A DNA stretch of 64,000 nt, from the NCBI GenBank assembly GCA_025362975.1, contig JANYES010000023.1, positions 58,510-122,509 of the forward strand. Direction: 5' to 3'. Position numbers and translations under genes: made by a program. Positions 8,599-17,299 of this stretch are shown one piece after another. The notes beneath the pieces are model-generated. The model was given only the letters and a program-made list of their open reading frames with translations. It had not been told where the DNA came from and did not search any database. How positions within the stretch are numbered: position 1 is the stretch's first letter; each line of letters opens with the position of its first letter. Origin of the DNA: Alphaproteobacteria bacterium (GTDB lineage: Bacteria; Pseudomonadota; Alphaproteobacteria; Rickettsiales; SXRF01).

Positions 8599-9726
8599 AT
8601 GTATAGTGCCGCAATGTTACACAGGAAAAAACCGATTTTGAAACGCCGCAAGCATCATGTCGATGTCCCCGCGATTACGCCGGGTGCGGCGGCGACCGTC
8701 GTTCCTGCCTCGCCATTAAATAGCCCTTTGAATACCACAATGATGGGTTACGGCCCGAACGGGTCTGATCAGGTGGCGCTCAACGATATTAGTGAAATTG
8801 CCGCCTTTAGCCAGAAATGGCCGGTCGTCTGGATCGATATCGATGGGCTTGGCAATGTTGAACTCGCCCAGTCACTCGCAACGCTTTACGGCCTCGACCG
8901 CCTCGTGCTTGAAGATATTTTCGACACCGGTCACCTCCCCAAGCTCGAAGAATACGACAACTACCTGTTCATGATTTTAAAAAATGGCCTGTTCGACGAA
9001 GTATTCCAGACCGAGCAGATCAGCATGATTCTTATGGAAAAAGTTGTCATCACCTTTCAGGAGCGTCCAGGTGACAGCTTCAATCAGGTGCGCAAGCGCA
9101 TCCGCAGCGCTACGGGGCGCATCTGTAAATTCGGCTCCGACTATCTGGCCTACGCTATCATCGACGCCGTCATCGAAAGCTACTATCCGATCATGGAAAT
9201 CATCAAAAAACGCCTCGACGCGCTGGAGGATAATTTCCTTACCAGTAGCGGCAGCGAAGTCATCGGCCAGATCCATGCCATTAAAAACGACCTCCTCTTC
9301 CTGCACAGCGCCATCTGGCCCGTGCATAACATCACTATCGCGCTTGCGCATGACGATCTGCCGGTTATCACCACCGCCACCTCACACTTCCTGCGCGATT
9401 GTCAGGATCAGGCCAAGCGCGTGACCGAGCTCTCTGAATTCTACCGCATGATCGCTGGCGACCTGATAGCCACGTATCTGGCCTATAGCGATAGCAACGC
9501 CAATCAGGTGATGAAACTGCTGACGATGGTGACGACGATTTTCATTCCGCTTAGTTTCATCGTCGGCCTGTACGGCATGAATTTTGACCGCAGCGCGTCG
9601 CCTTACAACATGCCGGAGCTAGGCTGGCGCTACGGTTATCCGATCGTGCTGTTGAGCATGCTCGCGATTGCCTGCGCGATTATGTATATGTTCAAGCGTA
9701 AGGGCTGGTTTAAAACGCGCACCTGA
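8599..9726 (+). CDS. corA: CorA-family divalent metal (magnesium/cobalt) transporter
   Basis: A 375-residue protein with a large cytoplasmic N-terminal domain and two C-terminal membrane helices at about 308-330 and 345-367. The family signature YGMNF lies at the end of the first helix, followed by the short periplasmic loop ending in MPELGWRYGYP. Upstream are the acidic funnel-domain sequences (RLVLEDIFDTGHLPKLEEYDNY) typical of CorA. It forms homopentameric Mg2+ channels in the inner membrane. The first codon may be ATG 8599 or 8614; neither has a strong ribosome site. Confidence 0.9.
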   Translation: MYSAAMLHRKKPILKRRKHHVDVPAITPGAAATVVPASPLNSPLNTTMMGYGPNGSDQVALNDISEIAAFSQKWPVVWIDIDGLGNVELAQSLATLYGLDRLVLEDIFDTGHLPKLEEYDNYLFMILKNGLFDEVFQTEQISMILMEKVVITFQERPGDSFNQVRKRIRSATGRICKFGSDYLAYAIIDAVIESYYPIMEIIKKRLDALEDNFLTSSGSEVIGQIHAIKNDLLFLHSAIWPVHNITIALAHDDLPVITTATSHFLRDCQDQAKRVTELSEFYRMIAGDLIATYLAYSDSNANQVMKLLTMVTTIFIPLSFIVGLYGMNFDRSASPYNMPELGWRYGYPIVLLSMLAIACAIMYMFKRKGWFKTRT

Positions 9727-10539
9727 TCATAGCGTGACGAAGCGTGGAATTTGCGTGAGCGGAATATTGACCGTGAATCCCTCCATGCCTTTTGCCCAGG
9801 ATTCTGGAGGGGCTACCAGAGGCAACTCTACGTCGATATGCTTCATTTCTTTGCGCAGCTCTTCTTTTTCCATGAGCTCATAACCAGTGACTTTGATACC
9901 GAGCAAATGCGCAATCGTGGCGCAATAGATGCTGATACGCAGCGACGCGTCCTGCAATTGCTGCTTTTCCACACCGCCCAATTCTTTCGCACGGCCTTTT
10001 TTGCCTTCCATGCGCGCGCCCAGATCTAACGAGGTGATGTATTTATTGCGTGTCTCTTCTTCCTTGTCGACATAACGCGGCTGCTGGTCCCGCATGCGCG
10101 TGCCGTATCCGTTTTTCTTCACGCCGTGGAATTCAACCAGATCCTCCAGCTGCGACTGCACGAACAACATGGCCAGAAACGCATGCTTGATGTTCTGGCG
10201 GTCAATATCGTCGGGCACCGCGTCCTGATGGCGGTCGAGATTGGATAGCACCTGCTGGAAATACACATCGGCGCTGCCCAGCACATTTGGTAAGCTTTTA
10301 ATCGTCACTCCGTCGGCAGTGATTGACTTGTTCATGAGCGTGCCGGGAAGGTTATTGAACGTCTGCGCAATCATCGTGGTCGTGTCGCTGAACACGTTGT
10401 GCAGCCAGCCCGCGACGCGCATGCGCGGCGTCTGGAAATTAACTATTATTTGCGCATTGGCGCGCGGCGCGGCCGGTACCAGTTCGCCTCCCGAAGATGG
10501 GGGTTGGTCGTCAGCCGAGGAAGGTGATGCATCAGCCAT
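9727..10539 (-). CDS. Hypothetical protein, 270 residues, no family recognised
   Basis: A soluble-looking protein without signal peptide or membrane segment. The first 25 residues are Pro/Ser/Asp-rich and probably disordered. The middle holds a helical region (residues about 85-150) and a charged stretch (TRMRDQQPRYVDKEEETRNK). Near the C-terminus lies an acidic and basic helix (ELMEKEELRKEMKHID). It abuts the convergent corA with no gap. It has a long 5' intergenic region before the divergent debranching enzyme. Length, uninterrupted frame and codon use support a real gene. No function is proposed. Confidence 0.7.
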   Translation of the reverse strand: MADASPSSADDQPPSSGGELVPAAPRANAQIIVNFQTPRMRVAGWLHNVFSDTTTMIAQTFNNLPGTLMNKSITADGVTIKSLPNVLGSADVYFQQVLSNLDRHQDAVPDDIDRQNIKHAFLAMLFVQSQLEDLVEFHGVKKNGYGTRMRDQQPRYVDKEEETRNKYITSLDLGARMEGKKGRAKELGGVEKQQLQDASLRISIYCATIAHLLGIKVTGYELMEKEELRKEMKHIDVELPLVAPPESWAKGMEGFTVNIPLTQIPRFVTL

Positions 10540-10716
10540 GATGTTGCCTGTTAGTGTTAGTGTTAATATTGATTAAGAATGTAGCAAATCGAGATTTACA
10601 AGGCAAGCGCCTTGGTAATCGTTGCAATAATCTGAATAGAAAGAATTAAATAGTAACTTGCGATATAGCGATTGAAGGGCTAATTTAATAATAAAAAATA
10701 AATAACAGGGTGGGAC

Positions 10717-13416
10717 ATGACGTTACCAAAGGACACCGAATCACTCGGCGCGACTCCGCTGTGGAAAGACCACGGGGTGCGTGGCAGCCAGTTTGCTTTT
10801 TTTGTACGTGAAGGCGCTACGCGCGTTGAGCTGTGCCTGTTCGATGAAGCCCGTGAAGGCGGCCACGAAACCGACCACATTGACCTGAAGCGCAGCCCGC
10901 TTCCTACGATCAGTGAAGACGGCGTCAAAGGATATATCTGGCGCGGCTTCGCCCCGGGCGTCATCGAAGGCAAGTATTATGGTTACCGTGCGCACGGACC
11001 CGGCTTCAACCCCAATAAGTTGTTGCTGGAACCCGCTCCCCATGACGAGTCCGACATCATCAAGCCCGGCGATGTGCGCCATGATTCCTCTAACCATTTC
11101 AACAATGGCGACATCGCTCCCAAAGCCCGCGTTGTCAACTGGCGCACGTTGCCGGCAGGCCACACAAGATATTTAGGTGCTACGCTCTCACCCGATAAAA
11201 CAGGCACCAACTTCGCCTTCTACACAAGTAAGGATGCCACCGGCGTTGAGTTGTGCCTGTTTGATCAGGCAGCAGGCGCCGTTGAAACCAGCCGTATCGA
11301 ATTCCGTGCGAAGGAAGAAGTTAAAGGCGATAACGGCGAACTTATCGGTTACATTTGGAACGGTTACGCCGAAGGCGTCGGCGAGGGCCAGCTCTATGGC
11401 ATGCGCGTGTTCGGTCCGTATAATCCCGACAAGGGTCAGTTTTTCAACCCGCACAAGCTGCTGATCGACCCTTGCGCCAAAGCCGTCACCGGCGAAATCG
11501 ACAGCTGGGACCAACGCCATTTCCATAACGATTTTTGTAAAAAAATAAATAACCGCGCCGATATAAGCACGCATGACAACGCCGAAATCATCCCCAAGGC
11601 GCGCGTCGTTGACTGGCAATTACTGCAGGCCCGCGCCACCGAAGGCCTGCGCGGCGGCGCGCTCTATCCCCACGCCGACACCATCATCGCCGAAATGCAT
11701 GTCGAGCGCGACACGCAGCTGCCTGAAATTCCCAAAAATGAACGCGGTACCTTCCGTGCGCTTGCGTCAGAACCCTTCATCCATTGGGTCAAAAAAACCG
11801 GAATCACCACACTTGAACTGCTACCGATCGAATCCTACGGCACCGATTCGCCGCTGGCCGATCGCGGCCGCCTCAACGGTTTTGGCTACATGACCAACGT
11901 GCCGACCGCCCCGCACACCGGCTACGCCTGCGACAAATCCCATCCCGAAGAAGAAGTCGCCCAGACCATCCGTACGCTCAAGAAAAACAAAATCGAAGTG
12001 GTAATGGATGTCGTACCCAACCACACGCTGGAGAGCGGATGGTACGGCCCGCTGCTCAATTTGCGCGGCATGGATAACACGCTGTATCTTTCCGGCGAAG
12101 ACTACACCGGCGTCGGCAATACGCGCGATTTCAGCCATCCGATCAACCGCCGAATGTTCATGGAAGAGCTGGAATACTGGCGCGGCATGGGCGTAGCGGG
12201 TTTTCGCATCGACCTCGCCGCAGTGCTCGGCAGTGACGGCGCAAATTATTTCAACTCAGACAGTACGATACTGAAACAATTGCGCCAGGATCCCGGCTAT
12301 GAAAATGCGCTGCGCGATGTCAAGCTATACGGTGAGCCGTGGCACATTAAAGGCCAGTTCAAAGGCCAGTTCGCACGGGGTAAGAAAAAGAACGGTAATT
12401 TCAATCCGGTGGTGGAATGGAATCCTGATGCCCGTGATCACCTGCAGCAACTTTTAAAACCGCATTCGCACGTTACTCGCGGCCAGCTCGCCGATATCAT
12501 CAGCGGGTCGCAGAACGTTTACCCTGAGCACGGCACGCAAAGCGGCGTCAACTATATCGTCTCCCATGACGGGTTCACGCTGCGCGACTTCACCTCCTAC
12601 AACGACAAGCACAACGAAGCCAACGGCGAAGACAACCGCGACGGCAGCTCCGAGCGCGGCAACAATTGGGGCGCGGAAGGCGCCACCGACAATGTCGTAA
12701 TCAACGCCAACCGCGCCCGCGTGCAGCGCTTTGGCCTTGCCATGCTCGCGCTGTCGCAGGGGGTGCCGATGATTCGCGTCGCCGATGCGATCGGACATTC
12801 CCAGCAAGGCAACAACAACGCCTATTGTCGCAACGATGCCATCACCCATGCCGACTGGCAGGGTAAGCTCAAAGGCCACGAACTATCCGAATTCGTGGCA
12901 AAACTCATGCATTTCCGCCGCAACCACACCTCGCTTCGCCGCGCCACGCATTTCCCCGCTGCTACCGACGCCAATTCCGATTACCGTTTTGAAGGCAACA
13001 ATTTAAAATACGTCACATGGCTCAATGAAGATGGCAAGGAAATCCCACCCGCCGATCCCCAATGGAACGAGGTGGGCGGTTTCACCATCATGCTCAGCGG
13101 CGACCCCGGTAATAGCCCGCCGGACTATTCTTCGACGCGCCGCGTCGAACGCCGCGAACGTGATACGCCGTTACTGATTGCCGTCAACCCCACGATGCAT
13201 GAAGTAAACTTTACCTTGCCAAACGTTCCAGGCATCGTCTGGAAGCCCGCTATCAACAGCATGACCCCTAAGCAAATAGACGGCGAACCTGCCAAATCCG
13301 GCGATACGATAAAGCTCGGGTTTCGTTCCCTGATCGCCTTTGAAGGCCAGCGGGAGCTGCAAAAAAGCATAGGCGCCAAAGTATCTTCAGACCGAATGGG
13401 AGCCTTTAGTCTTTAA
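10717..13416 (+). CDS. glgX: Glycogen/starch debranching enzyme of the GlgX/isoamylase group with a duplicated N-terminal module
   Basis: An 899-residue GH13 enzyme that hydrolyses alpha-1,6 branches. The catalytic barrel shows DVVPNHT (region I), GFRIDLAAV with the nucleophile Asp (II), GEPWH with the acid/base Glu (III) and VSHDGFTLRDF with the transition-state Asp (IV). NDKHNEANGEDNRDG is characteristic of GlgX/TreX. Typical members are about 650-750 residues. The extra length comes from two successive CBM48-like modules, residues about 5-145 and 150-310. Both have LGAT, VELCLFD, GYIWxG, YGxRxxGP, FNPxKLL and a terminal PKARVVxW. No other glycogen genes are adjacent. A run of A and T before the start may hold the promoter. 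Confidence 0.9.
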   Translation: MTLPKDTESLGATPLWKDHGVRGSQFAFFVREGATRVELCLFDEAREGGHETDHIDLKRSPLPTISEDGVKGYIWRGFAPGVIEGKYYGYRAHGPGFNPNKLLLEPAPHDESDIIKPGDVRHDSSNHFNNGDIAPKARVVNWRTLPAGHTRYLGATLSPDKTGTNFAFYTSKDATGVELCLFDQAAGAVETSRIEFRAKEEVKGDNGELIGYIWNGYAEGVGEGQLYGMRVFGPYNPDKGQFFNPHKLLIDPCAKAVTGEIDSWDQRHFHNDFCKKINNRADISTHDNAEIIPKARVVDWQLLQARATEGLRGGALYPHADTIIAEMHVERDTQLPEIPKNERGTFRALASEPFIHWVKKTGITTLELLPIESYGTDSPLADRGRLNGFGYMTNVPTAPHTGYACDKSHPEEEVAQTIRTLKKNKIEVVMDVVPNHTLESGWYGPLLNLRGMDNTLYLSGEDYTGVGNTRDFSHPINRRMFMEELEYWRGMGVAGFRIDLAAVLGSDGANYFNSDSTILKQLRQDPGYENALRDVKLYGEPWHIKGQFKGQFARGKKKNGNFNPVVEWNPDARDHLQQLLKPHSHVTRGQLADIISGSQNVYPEHGTQSGVNYIVSHDGFTLRDFTSYNDKHNEANGEDNRDGSSERGNNWGAEGATDNVVINANRARVQRFGLAMLALSQGVPMIRVADAIGHSQQGNNNAYCRNDAITHADWQGKLKGHELSEFVAKLMHFRRNHTSLRRATHFPAATDANSDYRFEGNNLKYVTWLNEDGKEIPPADPQWNEVGGFTIMLSGDPGNSPPDYSSTRRVERRERDTPLLIAVNPTMHEVNFTLPNVPGIVWKPAINSMTPKQIDGEPAKSGDTIKLGFRSLIAFEGQRELQKSIGAKVSSDRMGAFSL

Positions 13417-13419
13417 GCG

Positions 13420-14325
13420 TCAGTTGGTAAACGGCATCGCCTTGCACGCATTTGCCAGCCATTCCACGAATAGCTTCACCTTCGTCGAACGATAGCGGTT
13501 CGGCGGCATGAGCGCTGCGATTTCGCGCACGGGATAGCCTTCAAACTCCGGTAGCAGCTGCACCAGCCGCTTCGCCTTGATATATGTATCGCAGCTGAAA
13601 CTCGGCAGCAATGCTACACCCACGCCATCGAGCGCTGCCTGCAGCATCATCTCCGCCGTATTGGCCTTAAACACGCTGCTGCCTTTAACCGACAGGATGC
13701 GCCCATTCGAGTCGCGGAATTTCCATTCCATTCCACCCGTATGATAAGCGTAGGAAATCAGCCTATGATTTTTAAGTGACTGCGGTGACATGAGATCCCC
13801 GCAATGTTTCATATAGCCGGGCGCCGCCACGAGGAACATAGGGCAGGGGGCAAGCGTCTTGATCACGAAATTGGAATCATGCATCACCCCGATGCGCACC
13901 ACCACGTCGTACCCCTCAGCCATGATATCGACCGTTCTATCCTCCAGCGACACATCCATCACCACATCCTGGTATTTTTTCGCAAAGCCGGAAATCACCG
14001 GCAGCCGATGCGTCTGCCCGAACGATAGCGGCACGTTCACGCGCAGCAATCCTTTCGGCGTCGCCTTCATGTCCTGCACGGCACTCGCAGCTTCTTTCAA
14101 CTCATCAATTGCCAGACGCGCTCGCTCATAATACAAACTTCCCTCATCGGTAAGCGTCACCATGCGTGTCGTGCGGTGCAGCAGCTTCACGCCCAGCTTC
14201 TCCCCCAGCGCCATCACCTGCTTACTTGCCGCCGGCCCACTCATGCCTAGCGCCTTGGCGGCGGCAGCAAAGCTTTGAAGTTTAGCAACTTCTAAGAACA
14301 TTTCGATCCGGTCGATATCGGCCAT
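13420..14325 (-). CDS. LysR-family transcriptional regulator
   Basis: A 301-residue LysR-type regulator. The N-terminal winged helix has FLEVAKLQSFAAAAKALGMS and LLHRTTRMVTLTDEG, followed by the helical linker and a periplasmic-binding-like effector domain (residues about 90-295). It is divergently placed from a pirin, FMN reductase and dioxygenase group, so it probably controls the pirin promoter across the 102-base AT-rich intergenic region. The subfamily resembles the CrgA/AaeR-like group. The effector is unknown. It converges on the debranching enzyme with a 3-base gap. Confidence 0.9.
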   Translation of the reverse strand: MADIDRIEMFLEVAKLQSFAAAAKALGMSGPAASKQVMALGEKLGVKLLHRTTRMVTLTDEGSLYYERARLAIDELKEAASAVQDMKATPKGLLRVNVPLSFGQTHRLPVISGFAKKYQDVVMDVSLEDRTVDIMAEGYDVVVRIGVMHDSNFVIKTLAPCPMFLVAAPGYMKHCGDLMSPQSLKNHRLISYAYHTGGMEWKFRDSNGRILSVKGSSVFKANTAEMMLQAALDGVGVALLPSFSCDTYIKAKRLVQLLPEFEGYPVREIAALMPPNRYRSTKVKLFVEWLANACKAMPFTN

Positions 14326-14427
14326 ATTAATAACTAAATAGAACTAATGTAATAACAATCATCTATATTATCATTTTAATTGGAAATAGTAAAGTAAGGC
14401 TCATGAACACACGAAAGGAACCGTTTT

Positions 14428-15141
14428 ATGCTGACACTTTACCCCTATGAAACCCTTGGCCATGCCGATCACGGCTGGCTCGACGCCCGCCATCATTTCA
14501 GCTTCGCGATGTATCACAATCCGAAGCGTCTCGGTTTCGGCGAGCTGATCGTTATCAACGACGACAAGGTCACAGCAGGTCGTGGTTTCGGCACGCATCC
14601 GCACGACAATATGGAAATTATCACCTATGTCCGCAAAGGCGCCATCACCCATAAAGACAGCATGGGCAACGTTGGCCGCACCGCAGCGGGCGACATTCAG
14701 GTGATGAGTGCTGGCACCGGCGTCTTCCACTCGGAATACAATCTTGAAAACGAAGATACGACGCTCTACCAGATCTGGATTCGCCCGGACAAACGCGGTG
14801 TGCAGCCTCGCTGGGAAGCCAAGGCGTTTCCGAAAGTCCCGGTTGAAGGCGTTTTGCCGTTGCTGGTCTCCGGCAGGTCTGAACACAAGGATTCGGGCGC
14901 AGCCTTCATTCATCAGGACGCGGCGATTTACGGCGGCAACATCAAAGCCGCCACGACGATCACGCAAGCGGTGAAGCACCAAGCCTACATTCTCGCCTCG
15001 CTGGGCAGTTTCACGGTCAACGGTGAAACGCTGAAACAAGGCGATGGCGCTGAAATAGTCGGCGAACCGGTGCTCACCATCACCGCGCTTACCGATGCGG
15101 AAATCCTCATCATCGACACCCCGGCAATAACCCAGCACTAA
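14428..15141 (+). CDS. Pirin family protein (quercetinase-like cupin)
   Basis: A 237-residue bicupin. The metal-binding cupin motif is visible in FGTHPHDNMEIITYVRKG and GTGVFHSEYN, providing three His and a Glu, as in E. coli YhhW. Those enzymes are dioxygenases acting on flavonoid or catechol-like substrates, or redox-sensing cofactors. The start at ATG 14428 follows AAAGGAACC. With the downstream FMN reductase and the nearby extradiol dioxygenase it suggests a response to quinones or aromatic compounds, controlled by the divergent LysR gene. Confidence 0.9.
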   Translation: MLTLYPYETLGHADHGWLDARHHFSFAMYHNPKRLGFGELIVINDDKVTAGRGFGTHPHDNMEIITYVRKGAITHKDSMGNVGRTAAGDIQVMSAGTGVFHSEYNLENEDTTLYQIWIRPDKRGVQPRWEAKAFPKVPVEGVLPLLVSGRSEHKDSGAAFIHQDAAIYGGNIKAATTITQAVKHQAYILASLGSFTVNGETLKQGDGAEIVGEPVLTITALTDAEILIIDTPAITQH

Positions 15142-15200
15142 CGTGCTGGCATTACCGTCGGTTCCCTGCTACCACCACATAAACAATTGGAGATAAGCTT

Positions 15201-15734
15201 ATGAAAATTCTAATATTTGCCGGATCGTTGCGCGTCGATTCCGTTAACAAAAAAAATGCCCGCGAAGCGGTGCGCCTTACAAGCGAGCTCGGTGCTGAGG
15301 CTGAATTCATCGATCTTCGCGATTATCCAATGCCGCCCTATGATGGCGATATCGAAGCGCAGGGTATTCCCGAAATCGTTAAAAAACTCAGCGCCAAAAT
15401 CGCCGCCGTCGACGCGCTGATCATTTCGACCCCGGAATATAATGCTTCCATTCCCGGCACCCTCAAAAACGTCATCGATTGGCTATCGCGCGACAAGCCC
15501 GTTACCATGAACGATAAGCACTTGCTGCTGTTGGCCGCATCGCCCGGCATGTTCGGCGGCATGCGCGCCCTGTGGCATTCGCGCCAGCCTTTCGAGCAGC
15601 TTGGCGTCCATGTCTATCCGGAAATGCTCGGCCTGAAAGATGCTTACAACGCATTTGACGCGTCCGGTAAACTCAAAGATGACAAAGGCTTAAAAACGTT
15701 GATCGAAAAATTCATCAAGCACGTGGGGAAATAG
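15201..15734 (+). CDS. NAD(P)H-dependent FMN reductase family protein
   Basis: A 177-residue flavodoxin-like reductase. FAGSLRVDSVNKKNA is the phosphate-binding loop of FMN and STPEYNASIPGTLKNVIDW is the family signature for isoalloxazine binding. Such proteins reduce quinones, azo dyes or chromate using FMN. The gene lies 59 bases after pirin with a GGAG ribosome site, so it is probably in the same transcript. Its 3' end overlaps the convergent dioxygenase gene by 20 bases. The stop codon is TAG. Confidence 0.9.
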   Translation: MKILIFAGSLRVDSVNKKNAREAVRLTSELGAEAEFIDLRDYPMPPYDGDIEAQGIPEIVKKLSAKIAAVDALIISTPEYNASIPGTLKNVIDWLSRDKPVTMNDKHLLLLAASPGMFGGMRALWHSRQPFEQLGVHVYPEMLGLKDAYNAFDASGKLKDDKGLKTLIEKFIKHVGK

Positions 15735-16503
15735 CCCCGAACGCGTACGCGTCCATCGCCAGCACGCCGAGTACCGTGTCGGCATGCAGCTTAGTGGCCG
15801 GGAATCCACCCGCGCCGAGGGCCACGAAGAATGGCAGAAAATGCTCCGGCGTCGGGTGATTCTGGCGCGCATGTGGCGCTTGCGCCTGCCAATCGAGTAG
15901 CGCCTCGAGATCGCCCTTAGCGAGGTTGTCTTCTACCCATACTGCGAACTCACTCACCCATGTAGGCGTCTGCGTATGCTGAGAGCGAAACGCCTCGTGC
16001 AGGTTATGGGTGAGGTTTCCGGTGCCGATGACCAGAATGCTTTCATCGCAGAGCGTTGCCAGCGCCTGCCCGATTTTATAATGCCAGCGCGCATCCTGCT
16101 TTGGCTGGATGGAAAGCCCCACCACCGGAACCTCCGCTTTAGGATACATCAGTAATAACGGGTTCCAAGCGCCGTGGTCCAGTCCGCGCTTGTGATCGAG
16201 GCTCGAAGCAAATCCGGCCTTAGCCAGCAAACCGCCAATATGCGACGCGAGCAGGGGATCGCCTTTCGCCGGATAGCGCAGCCTATAAAGCGCGTCGGGA
16301 AATCCATAGAAATCATGAATGGTGGAAAGCTCCATTGCCCCCGTCAACTGCGGCGCCTCGGTTTCCCAATGGGCGGACGCCACGACTATCGCCTTGGGCA
16401 TTTCAAGCTGCCCTGACAACCCGCGCAAAAACCGTGTCGTCGGTTCGTCTTCGAGCGCCAGCATGGGGGAACCGTGGGAAATAAACAGAGTGGGTAAGGA
16501 CAT
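15715..16503 (-). CDS. Extradiol ring-cleavage dioxygenase, LigB/DODA class (YgiD-like)
   Basis: About 262 residues from ATG 16503. FISHGSP near the N-terminus and VASAHWE, with IHDFYGFP and LDHGAWNPLLLMYP, supply the metal-binding His and Glu of class III extradiol dioxygenases of the DODA type, which cleave catechols such as DOPA. The upstream frame extends to 16566, but ATG 16503 begins the conserved MSLPTLFISHGSP. It converges with the FMN reductase, overlapping its end by 20 bases. Confidence 0.88.
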   Translation of the reverse strand: MSLPTLFISHGSPMLALEDEPTTRFLRGLSGQLEMPKAIVVASAHWETEAPQLTGAMELSTIHDFYGFPDALYRLRYPAKGDPLLASHIGGLLAKAGFASSLDHKRGLDHGAWNPLLLMYPKAEVPVVGLSIQPKQDARWHYKIGQALATLCDESILVIGTGNLTHNLHEAFRSQHTQTPTWVSEFAVWVEDNLAKGDLEALLDWQAQAPHARQNHPTPEHFLPFFVALGAGGFPATKLHADTVLGVLAMDAYAFGAISPRA

Positions 16504-16620
16504 GAGTAATCTCGATTGATTCGCTTTATATATAGTGAAACCGGGCCCAATTTCCAGTGCGCGCAATTCAACAAGCTGTTTTATTTGCGTTTAAATGCAT
16601 ATCCATTATAGCTATAGACT

Positions 16621-16950
16621 ATGTTTGAAATCACGACTGAAGATTGGATTTTCCTGTTCCTGGGCCTCGCCGTCTATTTCGACGCGACGCGCCATCACAT
16701 CGGCCACACCAAAGAGCTCACCCAGTTCCCCAACTGGACGGCAGGCGGTTGGGCGACGGCCATTTCGTTCGCATGGTTAGGGCTGATTCCGCTGGTCGTG
16801 TATTTCGTCCACCGCAAACGACTGATTGAAAAAGCCATGTTGCATCCAGTTCGTATCGGCCTGCCACATCGCATTGGCGTGGCACTGCTACTTTTTATCC
16901 TGCCGATGTTTATTCCCCAGCTTTTGGCCAAGCTCGCCGGCTTACAGTGA
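16621..16950 (+). CDS. Small inner-membrane protein, unknown function
   Basis: A 109-residue protein with about three hydrophobic segments: residues 9-22, 45-62 and 85-103. Between them lie a His-containing loop (DATRHHIGHTKELTQFPNW) and a positively charged loop (HRKRLIEK), which indicates an inner-membrane topology. No named family is recognised. It stands alone beside the gmd remnant and the surface-polysaccharide genes, so an envelope role is only a guess from location. Confidence 0.6.
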   Translation: MFEITTEDWIFLFLGLAVYFDATRHHIGHTKELTQFPNWTAGGWATAISFAWLGLIPLVVYFVHRKRLIEKAMLHPVRIGLPHRIGVALLLFILPMFIPQLLAKLAGLQ

Positions 16951-16961
16951 TACCGGATATA

Positions 16962-17180
16962 CACCTCGTCGGGCCGCACGCGGTCGAGCACCTGCTGGAT
17001 ATTGGAAAACTCCAGCATCTCCATCTCCACCTTGCGCACGCCAAGCGTTTCAAGCAGCCAGTCATTGGGCAGTGAACTGCGCCGCGCCGTACTCACGACG
17101 GTGTAATTCTTTTCCAGCAGCAGCTTGGCGAGATACGCCCCGCCCTACCCGGTAATGCCTGTAATCAGCGCGGTTTTCAT
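16962..17180 (-). pseudogene. gmd: Remnant of GDP-mannose 4,6-dehydratase (gmd)
   Basis: Read from ATG 17180, the translation begins MKTALITGITG, then TAG at 17145-17147, then GGAYLAKLLLEKNYTVVST, ARRSSLPNDWLLETLGV and ending FSNIQQVLDRVRPDEVY. This is the N-terminal NAD-binding segment of Gmd, where TAG replaces the conserved Gln of GITGQDG. After RPDEVY the similarity ends, so about four fifths of the gene is missing and part of the segment between LGV and FSN is shortened. It sits among glycan genes and marks loss of a GDP-deoxyhexose pathway. Confidence 0.8.
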
Positions 17181-17299
17181 GCCCTGACCTTAGAGCGCAC
17201 CGCCCTCCAGATCAAGCAAATGCAAAATGCCGCCCTTGCATAGGCGTAAAAAACTGTTACAAAAGATTATGATGCATGATTTAACCATACTGGCCTGAC

